64,000 bases of DNA from Eubacteriaceae bacterium (GCA_910574015.1 CAJSYQ010000015.1:1-64000), one strand, 5' to 3'; shown: positions 36,101-45,033, numbered from the stretch's first letter. The notes: a model not told the origin generated them from the sequence alone. A program made the numbers and translations.

Positions 36101-39100
36101 TATCTCCACCAGTTACAGCAAGGTCTTAAATCCGGCGAAATACCAGCCGGAGGCAGATGCAGAGGGGTACTATGACCAGTTCAATGATGCAGTTCTAAGT
36201 GAAAACATTACAAAAACCGTAACGGATGCGGAAGGGAACACCCTGTCCCAGACAAGCACTGCCATCCGTGGTAAGAACAGGGTGGAGACAGTCATTACCT
36301 ATGAAACGGATGATTTTGGCAGAACCACCAAAGAAAGTACAGTTACCAGAAAACAGCAGGACGGGAAGTGGCTTCCTGCCTATGAGACGCAGACTCTTTC
36401 CACCTATGACGATAACGGCAATGTCAGCCAGACCGAGACAAAGAGCCGGAAAGAGGGCGAATCCAGCTGGCAGTCCCAGACTGTCAAGACCGACTATGAC
36501 GAGCAGGGACAGGTAACAGGAGAATACACTCCAAGGGGAACCAAGGAAAATGTGGCAACCAAGTATGAGTATAACATCCTCGGCCAGATGATCCAGTCCG
36601 AGATCCCACAGGAAAAGAAGGATGGCAGCATCGAATACCAGACCACCACGACGGAGTATGATAACACGGGAAATGTGACGGAAAAGAACGAACAGATTGA
36701 CAGTGACAGGACGGCAAAAACCGAGTATACTTATGATAAGCGGGGCAATCTTGTCATGGTCAAAAGTTTGCTAGATGGTAAGAAAGCGCAGTATGTCCAG
36801 TATGTCTATGACATCCAGGGGAACAAAGTGCGCCAGTTTACGGGAATGACGGAACCGTTGACCCTTACTGTGTCAGAAGTAACGGATGCTGCTGAAGATA
36901 TGGATACGTTCTCCTATGCCGGAAAGACCTATCAGCTCACGGTCAGCGGACAGAAAAAGACCGATACCGTAGCCGAGACGAAGTATGAATATGACGGAAA
37001 AAATCAGCTGGTTGCTTTTACTGACCCGGAGGGCAGGAGAGAGACTTATGCTTATGATGTGAATAGCAATCTGACGAAAACAGTGGATAAGAATGGCAAC
37101 ACCCAGAAAAGCACCTATGATTATCAGAACCGCCTTACAGAGATGATAGCAAAGGAGAAAAAGACTGGGAAACAGACGAAACATACTTATACCTACAATG
37201 CCTATGGAGATGTTGCGACATTGGATGATACGTCATTTGTGTATGAGGATGCGTCCGGGCAGGTCACGAAAGAAACCACAAAACTGACCAAGAACAAGGA
37301 TGTGGTGAAGAACTATTCTTACGACAGTGCTGGGAATAAGTCTGCCTTTGCCGTAAAAGTGGGGAACGATACCAAACTTTCCCTTCAATACAGTTATGAC
37401 GGGGAGTCCAAACTGACTGCCGTTACCGATGAACAGGGAAATCAGATAGTAGGATACTCCTATGACATGGATGGAAACTTGGCAGAGAGGACCGTGCCTG
37501 GCAACAATCAGACGACTACCTACACCTACGATTACCAGAATCGCCTTACAGCAATGAAGAACCAGACAGGCAGCACCGGGGTAATATCCCAGTATACCTC
37601 GGAATATCTTGCCAATGGACAGAAGTCGAAAGAAACTTCTGATGTGATGGACAAAGATGGCAAGAAATCCCAAAAGACGGCAGCCTATACCTATGATCTG
37701 TTAGGACGTATTAAGAAAGAAACCAAAACAGGCAGTGAGGACATTTCCTACACCTATGACAGCAACAACAACCGAAAGAAAATGACGGTTGGGAATAAAG
37801 TAACTGCCTACAGATACAACAGAAACGATGAACTGCTCCGCACCGATACGTTAAATACTGACACGGAGGAGGATTCTGTTGTGATATATAAATATGATAA
37901 AAACGGAAACCAGCTTGCCACGGTCAATCGTTATGAAATCCCCAGTGACAAGAAAGACAGCACCTATGTTGACATCGATGTGACGCTGGGGGACAATCGG
38001 CTGAACGAGAACGTAGTCAATCATTACAATGCACTGAACCAGTTGTCACAGACGCTTACAAAGAATTACAAGGTAAACTTTACTTATGATACCGAAGGAC
38101 TGCGTACCAGTAAGACGGTGAATGGGGAGAAGACTGTCTTTGTCTGGGATGGAGACCAGTTGGTAATGGAACTCTCTGAGAGTAGTAAGGTGCAGAAACG
38201 GTATATCCGTGGAAACGACCTTGTGTATGCCGACAAAGGAGAAGATACAGAGAAACAGTATTATGTGACCGACCCGCATGGGAATGTGGTACAATTGACC
38301 GATGAAAGTGGCAAAGTCATCAAGACCTACGAGTATGATTCGTTCGGAAATGAGGTAAATCCGGACAGTAAAGATGACAATCCGTTCCGCTACTGTGGAG
38401 AGTATTACGATAAGGAAACGGGGGAGGTTTATCTGCGGGCAAGGTATTACCAGCCGGAAGTGGGAAGGTTTTTGACGAGGGATACGTATACAGGGGAAGA
38501 TGATGAAGCACTAAGTTTACATTTGTATACATACTGTTATAATAACCCAGTTGTTTATTTCGATAATGGTGGAAATTGTCCGATAGTTGATTGGGCTAAA
38601 TCATTTTGGAATTGGATAACAGGGGGTAACAAATCAAATAATAACAAATCCAAGGTAACTCCAAAACCTACAGTAGCACCAACTGCAACACCTCAGGTGA
38701 CAGCTAAACCTAAAGTGAAAAAAACATCAAAGGTATATGCGATCGCAGCAAGTGATTCAGGAAAACATCGAAAATATTTGACTAAAAAACAACAATTGAA
38801 AAATGCTAAATATATAAAATCATATTTTGAAAAAAAGAAATGGTCTATAAATGCTATATGTGGTCTATTAGGAAATATATATGAAGAATGTGGCATGAAT
38901 CCTGGACTATGGCAATATTGGAATGATGTTACTTATGCGTACGGATTGCTTCAATGGGATGATGCGACTAATTTTTTGAATCGTGCAACTTCAAAAAAAT
39001 TAACACCCAAAGATGTTAATTCAATGGCTAGTGATAATCCTAAAAAATTAATGGATTTACAACTTAAGTATTTTGAAAAAACAATGGGAGGGAAATATAA

Positions 39101-39290
39101 TACTTGGTATCAGACAACTGCATATTATGGTTGTATAAAAATGAGTGTAAAGAAATATAAAAAGAGTAAGAAAAAAGCAGAAAAGCTTGCATATATTTTT
39201 CATGGCTCTTATGAGAGGTCTGGCGATACTGATGATGAAATAAAAGAGAGAGGAAAAGCAGCAAAAAAATATCATAATAAATTTAAGTAA
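33180..39290 (+). CDS. WapA-like secreted RHS/YD-repeat toxin with lysozyme-like tip
   Basis: 2036 residues. A signal peptide is followed by a DUF6531-like segment (GVDTATGHLMLSRNDLSL). About 1600 residues of YD repeats follow (many YxYDxxGN units), then the RHS core end (YYDKETGEVYLRARYYQPEVGRF). The tip after about residue 1797 is different sequence, markedly AT-rich, with a Thr/Pro/Lys linker. It ends in a domain resembling phage tail lysozymes (ICGLLGNIYEECGMNPG and AYGLLQWDD), with likely catalytic Glu1902 or Glu1903. The base-composition break near 38.52 kb fits tip exchange. It probably acts as a contact-dependent antibacterial toxin against peptidoglycan. ATG 33180 fits the AAAGGAG site better than TTG 33171. 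Confidence 0.85.
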   Translation: MRRLGKILFGAITAAMICGTFLSANSSICQAAGESYDTALEAAYGDTFRSVYENRLAGSPLEAEVADGVDTATGHLMLSRNDLSLEGTGGMDFELDRYYDSNEANLGHATVEHVDALKVDTIRVHFIDQEGMDKSIVVNIAIWNKHKNALKNLLVKYTKGDVWRDATENDTQRTKIVSNEGHNVYGLASGWRYDFPWIETVTLTKEEGWGKEPKYLHYGSAGVMNIETERDDASKSYHIKGLEGYDYDDIKLEDWDKTVDGIACKYLLRDKTGLRTYFNENGVIVLQKDAHDNKIAYTYTDDIYFSKITDSVGREIVFHYSGDDEEKTLASVTVEGSKMEGGVSQKTITYETEEKSYTPHHGDRLNGVVLTSATVDGSKEKYSYKTVERLVNTSGAGVASQRVSTNQSYLLTKVSAEGSEQHYEYRACSLRGSKESGTGQKRDVVTEQFYVTREYEKDTKTGKKSNGVKYDYFQKQEDSLISFADFYENHDEVWQYGNSGLKTVTIVSTFNPNKYKTNGKFYDFKYKKSKINPDNLHLKSSTKKNVSLYIYNENKMLVDEVNYGKEKEQTTYQYDNKGSLVTLETGKSFGQKGEKAVTTRQGYTYDKYRNVLTYKSSKAYLAKNKGKEHLYTTTYTYRGTGSGYPAGDAAMACPLVTEESYVGANTKNKLASTVAANGIDYASISEQRSVNGGAYKTISKTDFQYDGQGNETQGKVYPSYSTDGEKEVIQNDYTYNSLGQQTKKTVTITSAKRPEDNRTYTEEETTYDSFGNELSYTDENGLVSKTSYDSETGEETETINAVGTEYESKEKEYQSADGLKSMTVDDYGRVSIDIQDAFGNTVVSKDEAAGTWTESIYEYGSEEDGDDSSDNDEGNDSDEEKEETARLIEERTYPFEPDEKRFIVNENGETVPNYYITGKGRDILSGSKHFYDNLGDEIGSAEFSNGELDASHCTSWSFSKSETEVTGEEDEAQTISTSYSKVLNPAKYQPEADAEGYYDQFNDAVLSENITKTVTDAEGNTLSQTSTAIRGKNRVETVITYETDDFGRTTKESTVTRKQQDGKWLPAYETQTLSTYDDNGNVSQTETKSRKEGESSWQSQTVKTDYDEQGQVTGEYTPRGTKENVATKYEYNILGQMIQSEIPQEKKDGSIEYQTTTTEYDNTGNVTEKNEQIDSDRTAKTEYTYDKRGNLVMVKSLLDGKKAQYVQYVYDIQGNKVRQFTGMTEPLTLTVSEVTDAAEDMDTFSYAGKTYQLTVSGQKKTDTVAETKYEYDGKNQLVAFTDPEGRRETYAYDVNSNLTKTVDKNGNTQKSTYDYQNRLTEMIAKEKKTGKQTKHTYTYNAYGDVATLDDTSFVYEDASGQVTKETTKLTKNKDVVKNYSYDSAGNKSAFAVKVGNDTKLSLQYSYDGESKLTAVTDEQGNQIVGYSYDMDGNLAERTVPGNNQTTTYTYDYQNRLTAMKNQTGSTGVISQYTSEYLANGQKSKETSDVMDKDGKKSQKTAAYTYDLLGRIKKETKTGSEDISYTYDSNNNRKKMTVGNKVTAYRYNRNDELLRTDTLNTDTEEDSVVIYKYDKNGNQLATVNRYEIPSDKKDSTYVDIDVTLGDNRLNENVVNHYNALNQLSQTLTKNYKVNFTYDTEGLRTSKTVNGEKTVFVWDGDQLVMELSESSKVQKRYIRGNDLVYADKGEDTEKQYYVTDPHGNVVQLTDESGKVIKTYEYDSFGNEVNPDSKDDNPFRYCGEYYDKETGEVYLRARYYQPEVGRFLTRDTYTGEDDEALSLHLYTYCYNNPVVYFDNGGNCPIVDWAKSFWNWITGGNKSNNNKSKVTPKPTVAPTATPQVTAKPKVKKTSKVYAIAASDSGKHRKYLTKKQQLKNAKYIKSYFEKKKWSINAICGLLGNIYEECGMNPGLWQYWNDVTYAYGLLQWDDATNFLNRATSKKLTPKDVNSMASDNPKKLMDLQLKYFEKTMGGKYNTWYQTTAYYGCIKMSVKKYKKSKKKAEKLAYIFHGSYERSGDTDDEIKERGKAAKKYHNKFK

Positions 39291-39461
39291 AAGCCAACAA
39301 TATTCTAAAAATATACAATTTGAAAGATTATACTGATGTATATTTTATAAAAATATTTTGGAATGTCTGACTTATATAGAAGATTTGACAGTATTATATT
39401 CAGTAGAACAGGAGGAAAAACTTAATTGTTTTGTTTACAGCAATTGAGTTGCATTTATTAT

Positions 39462-40376
39462 ATGAAAAAAAAGTTGATTTTTATTTTGGCTATAATTTGC
39501 TTTTTAGTGGGGTGCAATAGGGAATCAAATAAATCCGAAAAATTGGCAGTAAGTTCAGAAATGGCAGATAACAACAACGATTCTAATCAAAACAAACTAT
39601 TATGGGAGAGCATAGTTGGTAAAGTATGGATGAAAGAAACGTGGAGTGCCAGTGAAGCTTATGAAGATATATCCTTTGTAATCACTAGTGTAGAACAAGG
39701 GAAATTAGAAGGACAGTTCTTGGAAAAAGGTGTTTTAGCAACAGACGTAAGTTTATATTCAAAAAAAACAAACAATAATATGGTGCTAGCAGGTAATTAT
39801 AATGAATACAGGGCGGAACTCACTTTTAAAGAAGGTGAAAATATTAAGGGAAAATTAAATATATCACTGAAAAATGAGAATCTGCTTAGTGTAGGTATTA
39901 ATTACATTGGACACAAAAAAAATACTTTTAAATTTAAACCTTATAATTTAAAAGATTTAGAAACGGATATTCGTGCTGAATTTGATAATGATATTACAGA
40001 TATTGCTTTGGAAAAATGGGGTAAAATAAAATTTGTTTCTGTAATTAGAACGAGTACAAAACGAAAAACATTGTTTATATATTTAGTAGATGACAAAGAA
40101 AATATACTATATGACTTTTCGGGCTCAATGGAGTTTCCAAGTGATTTTAAGGTAAATGATTTTTTGTTTAAAGATATAAATGATGATGGTAGGGAGGATT
40201 TGTTGTTGATATTGGGAGGAATAACGGATTTAGAACTTCATAAGATTATAATTTATGATCAAAATGAAATGGGAGGATTTGAAGTAAATATTAAAATGAC
40301 TCGAAAAATAAATAAAAAAATGAATAAAGCAAAGAAATATTCCATTCAGAATATTATTGATTGTTTAGGATATTGA
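39462..40376 (+). CDS. Lipoprotein, candidate immunity protein for the RHS toxin
   Basis: About 304 residues, AT-rich like the toxin tip before it. The N-terminus MKKKLIFILAIICFLVGC is a lipoprotein signal with lipobox Cys, placing the protein outside the membrane. The rest is beta-rich with a short Asp-rich KDINDDGREDLLLI motif. Immunity genes normally follow RHS toxin tips, and an extracellular lipoprotein is the right place to block a wall hydrolase. AGGAGG at 39410 fits a TTG start at 39426 (12 extra residues), so the start is uncertain. I recognise no named family. Confidence 0.6.
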   Translation: MKKKLIFILAIICFLVGCNRESNKSEKLAVSSEMADNNNDSNQNKLLWESIVGKVWMKETWSASEAYEDISFVITSVEQGKLEGQFLEKGVLATDVSLYSKKTNNNMVLAGNYNEYRAELTFKEGENIKGKLNISLKNENLLSVGINYIGHKKNTFKFKPYNLKDLETDIRAEFDNDITDIALEKWGKIKFVSVIRTSTKRKTLFIYLVDDKENILYDFSGSMEFPSDFKVNDFLFKDINDDGREDLLLILGGITDLELHKIIIYDQNEMGGFEVNIKMTRKINKKMNKAKKYSIQNIIDCLGY

Positions 40377-40410
40377 TATTAGAGATAAAGTAATTGTTTA
40401 CAAAAACAAA

Positions 40411-40972
40411 AAATGATAAAAACGGAAATCAGTTTGCTATAGTCAATCATTATATTGCCCTGAACCAGCTGACAAGAACTCTGACTAGGAACTATAAAGT
40501 AAGTTTTACTTATGATGCGGAGGGACTGCGTACCAGTAAGACCGTAAATGGGGAGAAGACAGTATTTGTATGGGATGGAGACCAGTTGGCAATGGAACTG
40601 TCAGATAGCGGCAAGGTGCAGAAACGGTATATCCGTGGAAATGACCGAGGTTACGGCAGTAACCTTGTGTATGCCGACAAAGGAGAAAATACCGAAAAAC
40701 AATATTATGTGACCGATCCGCATGGGAATGTGGTACAGCTCACGGATGAAAGTGGAGCGGTTACCAAGACCTATGAGTATGATTCCTTTGGCAATGAAGT
40801 GAATCCGGATGGGAAGGATGATAATCCATTCCGTTATTGTGGAGAATACTATGATAAAGAGACGGAAGAGATTTATTTGCGGGCAAGGTATTACCAGCTG
40901 ACAGTGGGTAGGTTTTTGACGAAAGATAGCTATACTGGGGAAGATGATGTAAGAATCCCTATATATGGTTAG
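40411..40972 (+). pseudogene. Orphan RHS C-terminal fragment
   Basis: Similar throughout to the RHS core end of the main toxin (main gene about 37893-38505), up to the VGRFLTKDSYTGEDD segment. It then diverges and stops after about ten residues, so it carries no toxin tip. It lacks about 95 bases that lie between two GTCAATCxTTA copies in the main gene, and has a six-residue insertion (RGYGSN). No start codon with a ribosome site is present. It looks like a displaced, decayed RHS tail that could serve as recombination substrate for tip exchange. Confidence 0.85.
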
Positions 40973-41120
40973 GTATAATTATATTGTGTCTCGGTTCATA
41001 TAATAATGGAGGTTTTAAGTTTGAAACAATTAAGTAGAGGACAGCCAAAGAATAAAGGGCATAGCAAATAAACCACCTATATAGCTGGTTTTAAAAACTA
41101 AATATAGACACAACACCTAA
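40973..41120 (+). other. Short gap with inverted repeats beside the IS110 element
   Basis: Contains a 16-codon reading frame at 41021-41071 (TTG start, GGAGG upstream, ending KNKGHSK) too short to trust; it may be a remnant of a lost toxin tip or immunity gene. TTGTGTCT (40984) and AGACACAA (41106) form an inverted repeat around it. The right IS110 boundary lies somewhere here. Confidence 0.3.
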
Positions 41121-42600
41121 TCAGGTAACAGCAACAACATCATCTTTGATGACATATCCCCGTTGTTTCAGTAGATTAAGTGCCTGTGAAGCAGTCAGTA
41201 TCTTAGATTTCTTCACAGGACGTGGTTCAAGAAAGCCTACTGGTGTATATGGTTTTAAATCTGTGAGTATGTGCCAGATAGCGGTCAGGATCATACGGCA
41301 GATGGCAATAATGGCTTTCTTGTGGCCACGGCGTGCTTTTATGCGTCGATAGCGGGTAGTAAATTCAGGATGTTTCTTCGATTTGATTAAAGCATTTGCA
41401 ATCTGCACCAAAACTGGTTTAAAATAAGAACCAGCACGGGAAATCCTAGTGGATTTGATTTTTTGATTGCTTTGATCATTGCGGGGACAGCATCCTGCCC
41501 ATGAAACGAGGTTTTTAGCTGTGGGGAAAACAGACATGTCACCTCCGATTTCAGAGAGCACCTGAATCGCAGTCAGTGGGTTCTTATCGAATCCTGGTAC
41601 GGTTCGTATAAGCGTAAGGACTTCTTCGTACTTATCACTGAGACGAAAGATTTCCCGTTCTATTTCTGCTTTGTGCAATTCTAATTCATCGATGTGGTTG
41701 AGGCAGTGTCTGAGTTTCACAGCCTGTTCCGTGGAGATGGCACCATCAACTGCAGCCTGTATTTCTTCGATTGGAGTTTTGCATCTGCCATCAACAAAAG
41801 GTGTTACATCAAAAGTTTCCCCGGGGTGTTGTAAAATCTGTTCTGTAATGGAACGAGAAGATTTACCAAATATATCAGAAAAGACATCGTCCAGTTTTAA
41901 GTTAGACACAGTAAGACAGTTATGGGCACGATTCTTCTCACTGGTAATCATACAAGTGAGTTTGAAACGGTATCTTACTAAATCTCTTAATTCACGGATG
42001 TCAGCAGGCGGAATAAAGGAAGGCTTGACCATTCCGCACATATATAAATCACAAATCCACTTGGCATCCTTACGATCCGTCTTGTTACCTTTTTGAGGTT
42101 TGGTATATTTGGGGTGGGAAAGAGTAACCCGGATGTTATTCTTCTCTAGGATATTAAATACTGGGATCCAGTACTTGCCGGTAGATTCCATACAGACATC
42201 GTTACAGTTGTATTTAACAAGCCAATCACACAACTCATTCAAACCTTTTGTAAAGGAAGAAAAGCGAGCTTGTTTATACTCTGTACGGTTGTTTGGGTCA
42301 GTAATACCGATGCAAGCGTAGATCCAAGTTTTATGGACATCAAGTCCACAGCAGTTATTTTTTAAAATTTTAAAAGACAATAAAAGTACCTCCTGATGAT
42401 TTATAGATAAAACTGACAGTGACTGGCCATCCGGCAAAATCGAGTCGACTTTGGAAGAGATAAGTTTACGGGCTACGTTATGCGCCATTCATTGATGCCT
42501 TAACGGATGACCGACAACATATAAGAATGCGAGGTCGCCGCTATACAGCCCCGCCACTCACCTCCACGTGTTCTGTAGTGTGTCAGTCTTATAAAAAGAT
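41100..42600 (-). mobile_element. IS110-family insertion sequence
   Basis: Defined by its transposase gene and a long non-coding segment on the gene's 5' side. IS110 elements lack terminal inverted repeats, so the ends given are approximate. It separates the orphan RHS tail from the second lipoprotein gene. Confidence 0.6.
41121..42380 (-). CDS. IS110-family transposase (DEDD recombinase)
   Basis: About 419 residues. The N-terminal RuvC-like DEDD domain is visible in CCGLDVHK, VCMESTGKYWIPV and KTDRKDAKWICDL. The C-terminal transposase_20 domain contains SWAGCCPRNDQSNQKIKSTRISRAGS with the candidate catalytic Ser. I place the start at TTG 42380, which has AGGAGG eight bases upstream on the minus strand; the frame is open further but without a site. 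It appears intact. Confidence 0.88.
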   Translation of the reverse strand: MSFKILKNNCCGLDVHKTWIYACIGITDPNNRTEYKQARFSSFTKGLNELCDWLVKYNCNDVCMESTGKYWIPVFNILEKNNIRVTLSHPKYTKPQKGNKTDRKDAKWICDLYMCGMVKPSFIPPADIRELRDLVRYRFKLTCMITSEKNRAHNCLTVSNLKLDDVFSDIFGKSSRSITEQILQHPGETFDVTPFVDGRCKTPIEEIQAAVDGAISTEQAVKLRHCLNHIDELELHKAEIEREIFRLSDKYEEVLTLIRTVPGFDKNPLTAIQVLSEIGGDMSVFPTAKNLVSWAGCCPRNDQSNQKIKSTRISRAGSYFKPVLVQIANALIKSKKHPEFTTRYRRIKARRGHKKAIIAICRMILTAIWHILTDLKPYTPVGFLEPRPVKKSKILTASQALNLLKQRGYVIKDDVVAVT

Positions 42601-42702
42601 TATATCAAGAGGTAAAGAAAATAGAAACGAGCGAAGCGAGAGAAACTAAGGTTTCATGACCCTATCGGTGGCTTTCGCGAAGCGGAAAGGCGGATTATAA
42701 GT
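42381..42702 (-). ncRNA. Non-coding IS110 end, possible bridge RNA
   Basis: No gene fits here on either strand. In IS110-group elements the non-coding end upstream of the recombinase encodes a structured bridge RNA that pairs with target and donor DNA. The first 200 bases upstream of this transposase are the expected location. I have not folded it. Bases 42600-42702, beyond the IS, contain GCTTTCGCGAAGC-like hairpins before the next gene. Confidence 0.4.
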
Positions 42703-43365
42703 ATGAAAAAAAATTATGTACTCATTATCTTTTTGTCATTTATTGTGTTTCATTTGCTGACAGCCTGTTCATCAAAAAACAGCCAATCTGTAAAAGGGAA
42801 TATTTCACAAAACAATACAGCTATTACCGATGTGCAAAAGACAGAGGAAACGGATGAATTAAATGAGAGGTTAAAACTATATAAAGCTTTCTTGCAGAAT
42901 GAAATTAGCTCAGAAGATAAAGAGGATAAAGAATTCCTTTATTTAAGAGACTATTGTAATCGGGTTGTTCCAGAGGAAGATGGAATTCGTTATGCTTTGT
43001 TTGATATGACAGGTGATGAGATACCTGAATTACATATATTAACAGACATTTCATATTCTATTCATGCCGTTGAGAAAAATCATCTTGTGGAATGGTTTGA
43101 GGGGGATCGATATTGTAGCCCCCTTAATAATCGAGTTATACTTCAGAAAGTAGAATTGCATAATATTGGTTATATTTTTCTTGATAAAAAAGGAGAGGAA
43201 GTCCTTTGCGTTTGGTTTGGAAAAAGTGGAAATGATTACAGATTCAGCACAGGAGGTGAAGATATTAAACTGTCGAGGAATCAGTGGGAAAAATTGAAAA
43301 AACCGTTCTCGGCAATTGGGTCAGATAGAATCAAATGGAAAAATATAGATAATTTGGATTTTTAA
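42703..43365 (+). CDS. Second lipoprotein, candidate orphan immunity protein
   Basis: 220 residues. MKKNYVLIIFLSFIVFHLLTAC is a lipoprotein signal. The mature part has a YALFDMTGDEIPELHIL segment, a calcium-loop-like motif common in Clostridia lipoproteins, then alternating strands. The position after the orphan RHS fragment (interrupted by IS110) and the AT-rich composition suggest an immunity gene retained after its toxin tip was lost. The RBS AAAGGCGG is moderate. Confidence 0.55.
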   Translation: MKKNYVLIIFLSFIVFHLLTACSSKNSQSVKGNISQNNTAITDVQKTEETDELNERLKLYKAFLQNEISSEDKEDKEFLYLRDYCNRVVPEEDGIRYALFDMTGDEIPELHILTDISYSIHAVEKNHLVEWFEGDRYCSPLNNRVILQKVELHNIGYIFLDKKGEEVLCVWFGKSGNDYRFSTGGEDIKLSRNQWEKLKKPFSAIGSDRIKWKNIDNLDF

Positions 43366-43691
43366 GCCTGTGAATATGTACAGTAAAGATAGTTAAGATA
43401 ATATAAAAACATTGATCAATATTCAATTTGGCACATATATAGTGCTTCGACAAGAGAAAATGAAGTTTTGAAAATGGATGAGGTTTCCTTATAACCATCT
43501 GACAAATGCCTGAAATAACGTAATCCTGAAAATTGAATAAGAATATGGCAGTTGTTCAGAAAGCATAAGTGACCATAAAAGCACCAGTGTTTCACAGTGA
43601 TGTGGGAGGCTGGTGTCTTATTATATGTTGTAAAACCAGTGATAGAATCGTGTAATGAAAATAAAATGATAAAAAGAAGGAGGCACTGGAG
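43366..43691 (+). promoter_or_regulatory. Gap with a TTGTAA-N17-TGTAAT promoter
   Basis: No gene is supported in 43366-43620. CACCAG (near 43581) pairs with CTGGTG (near 43610). TTGTAA (43628-43633) and TGTAAT (43651-43656) are separated by 17 bases, and the same arrangement recurs at 44961 and 59976. It should drive the 43692 gene. Confidence 0.6.
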
Positions 43692-44024
43692 ATGACAGAG
43701 AAAATCCATATGGATGAGTTTTTCTTTTTTACTTATGATTCTATTCTAAAAAAACTGGGCAGGGAGAATCAAGGATATGTAGAACTAAAGAGAGAAGTGG
43801 ATAAATTGACCAAGAAATATCCTTTGATTAAGAACCTGCATGAGAGCAAGTCGGTAAATGATGGTGCGACACGGAAAGAAGTGGAGGCAGTCCAAAAGTA
43901 TATGGAACTTAAATTTGAAATGCAGATTTATGTTGAAAGAGAACATTATTTCCGGGGATACAGGGACTGTATTTTGTTTATGATTCATTGCGGGGCTTTA
44001 GGTACAAATTTTGACATGGTTTAG
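43692..44024 (+). CDS. Small helical ICE protein with YxxGYxD motif
   Basis: 110 residues, mainly helical, no signal peptide. The C-terminal YFRGYRDCILFM segment resembles YILGFHDGLEIG of the 45034 product and YCQGYVDCILLL of the 51615 product, so the three may be paralogues. Similar short proteins occur in Clostridia phages and ICEs without known function. AAGGAGG lies seven bases upstream. The TTGTAA/TGTAAT promoter before it is shared in form with the 45034 gene. Confidence 0.65.
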   Translation: MTEKIHMDEFFFFTYDSILKKLGRENQGYVELKREVDKLTKKYPLIKNLHESKSVNDGATRKEVEAVQKYMELKFEMQIYVEREHYFRGYRDCILFMIHCGALGTNFDMV

Positions 44025-44054
44025 AATTATAATTGATAACCCTGAAAGAAGTAA

Positions 44055-44096
44055 AAAGGGCTATCCTCCGCTGAAATAGGGGATAGCCTTTATTTT
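44055..44096 (+). terminator. Rho-independent terminator
   Basis: AAAGGGCTATCC (44055-44066) pairs with GGATAGCCTTT (44081-44091), followed by ATTTT. Confidence 0.8.
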
Positions 44097-44174
44097 CCCA
44101 TGACAATCATCGAACAAGCGAAATATCCTATGATTGTTTCTAAGGTGACTATAAACAATTAGCGGGCATTTTGT

Positions 44175-44819
44175 TTAGAAAGATGGGGATGTTTCGGCAT
44201 CTTCATTTTTGTCTGTGCTAGTTTGTTCCTTATCAAATCCCAGCCACTTTGCCTCATAGGTATCTAGATAAAACCGATTTCCATATTCATTCTCCACATA
44301 CCGGTCTTTCCTGCGGTACCAGCCCCGCAGTTCGTCTCTTAGATTGGAATCAGGGGAGATGGGCTCTACCCACATTTCCTCATTCGCAAGCATCTGTGTC
44401 CGTGTCAATGGTGCTTCTGACAGCGTTTCTGGTACGGAAAAAATGGGTGGGGTCGTATAAAGGTTGCCTGCAGTGGAAAATGGAATTGTTTTTCCGTCTG
44501 ACCGGACAAGATGTTTTTCAATCGAGTTTACCAGCATCCAGCCGTATTCTGGCGACCAGAGTGGCTGTTCATGTAAGACCGGCAGGCAAGAAAGGGAAAT
44601 CGGATTGGATGGAACATTTTTATGGATACGGATACGACCCAGCAGGTAATCTGTGGATGTTTCGTATATATCTGCCATCAGCTCTAGTTTTTCGATGGAA
44701 GGGGATTTCCGTTCCCCTTCCCAGGCACTTAATGTTGGCTGGGACACACCGAGCAGTTTTATGGCATCAGCTACTTTTAAGTGTTTTATCAGTCTTGCAT
44801 TTTTGAATTGTCTTGGCAT
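44175..44819 (-). CDS. XRE-family transcriptional regulator
   Basis: 214 residues. The N-terminal 60 residues form a lambda-repressor-like helix-turn-helix (KVADAIKLLGVSQPTLSAWEGERKSPSIEKLELMADIYETSTDYLLGR). The C-terminal 150 residues are an effector or dimerisation region I do not recognise, rich in Trp and Tyr near its end. The minus-strand ATG at 44819 has GGGAGG seven bases upstream. It is divergent from the 45034 gene and may regulate it or the transfer genes. Confidence 0.85.
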   Translation of the reverse strand: MPRQFKNARLIKHLKVADAIKLLGVSQPTLSAWEGERKSPSIEKLELMADIYETSTDYLLGRIRIHKNVPSNPISLSCLPVLHEQPLWSPEYGWMLVNSIEKHLVRSDGKTIPFSTAGNLYTTPPIFSVPETLSEAPLTRTQMLANEEMWVEPISPDSNLRDELRGWYRRKDRYVENEYGNRFYLDTYEAKWLGFDKEQTSTDKNEDAETSPSF

Positions 44820-44960
44820 ATTTGAGCCTCCCATATTGGTATAATTAGCCTTGTCATTGGCATATATCTTATCAATTCTATTATATTTCTCTAATTACAC
44901 AATATCAAGTGGAATTTCCATATCTAAAAGATTTGAAAATCTGGAGTATGGATATTGTAG

Positions 44961-44989
44961 TTGTAAACATGTCATGTGAATCGTGTAGT
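44961..44989 (+). promoter_or_regulatory. TTGTAA-N17-TGTAGT promoter of the 45034 gene
   Basis: TTGTAA (44961-44966), 17 bases, TGTAGT (44984-44989). The spacer ends GTGAATCG, close to GATAGAATCG before the 43692 gene. Confidence 0.6.
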
Positions 44990-45033
44990 AATAATGTAAG
45001 ATAAGACAAGATAATATTTGAGGGGATGATGAG

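Noticed and set aside
39426-39461. TTG start for the RHS-linked lipoprotein
   Set aside because: It fits the AGGAGG spacing but puts 12 hydrophobic/polar residues before a complete lipoprotein signal. The ATG at 39462 gives a normal signal peptide, so I kept that and noted the doubt.
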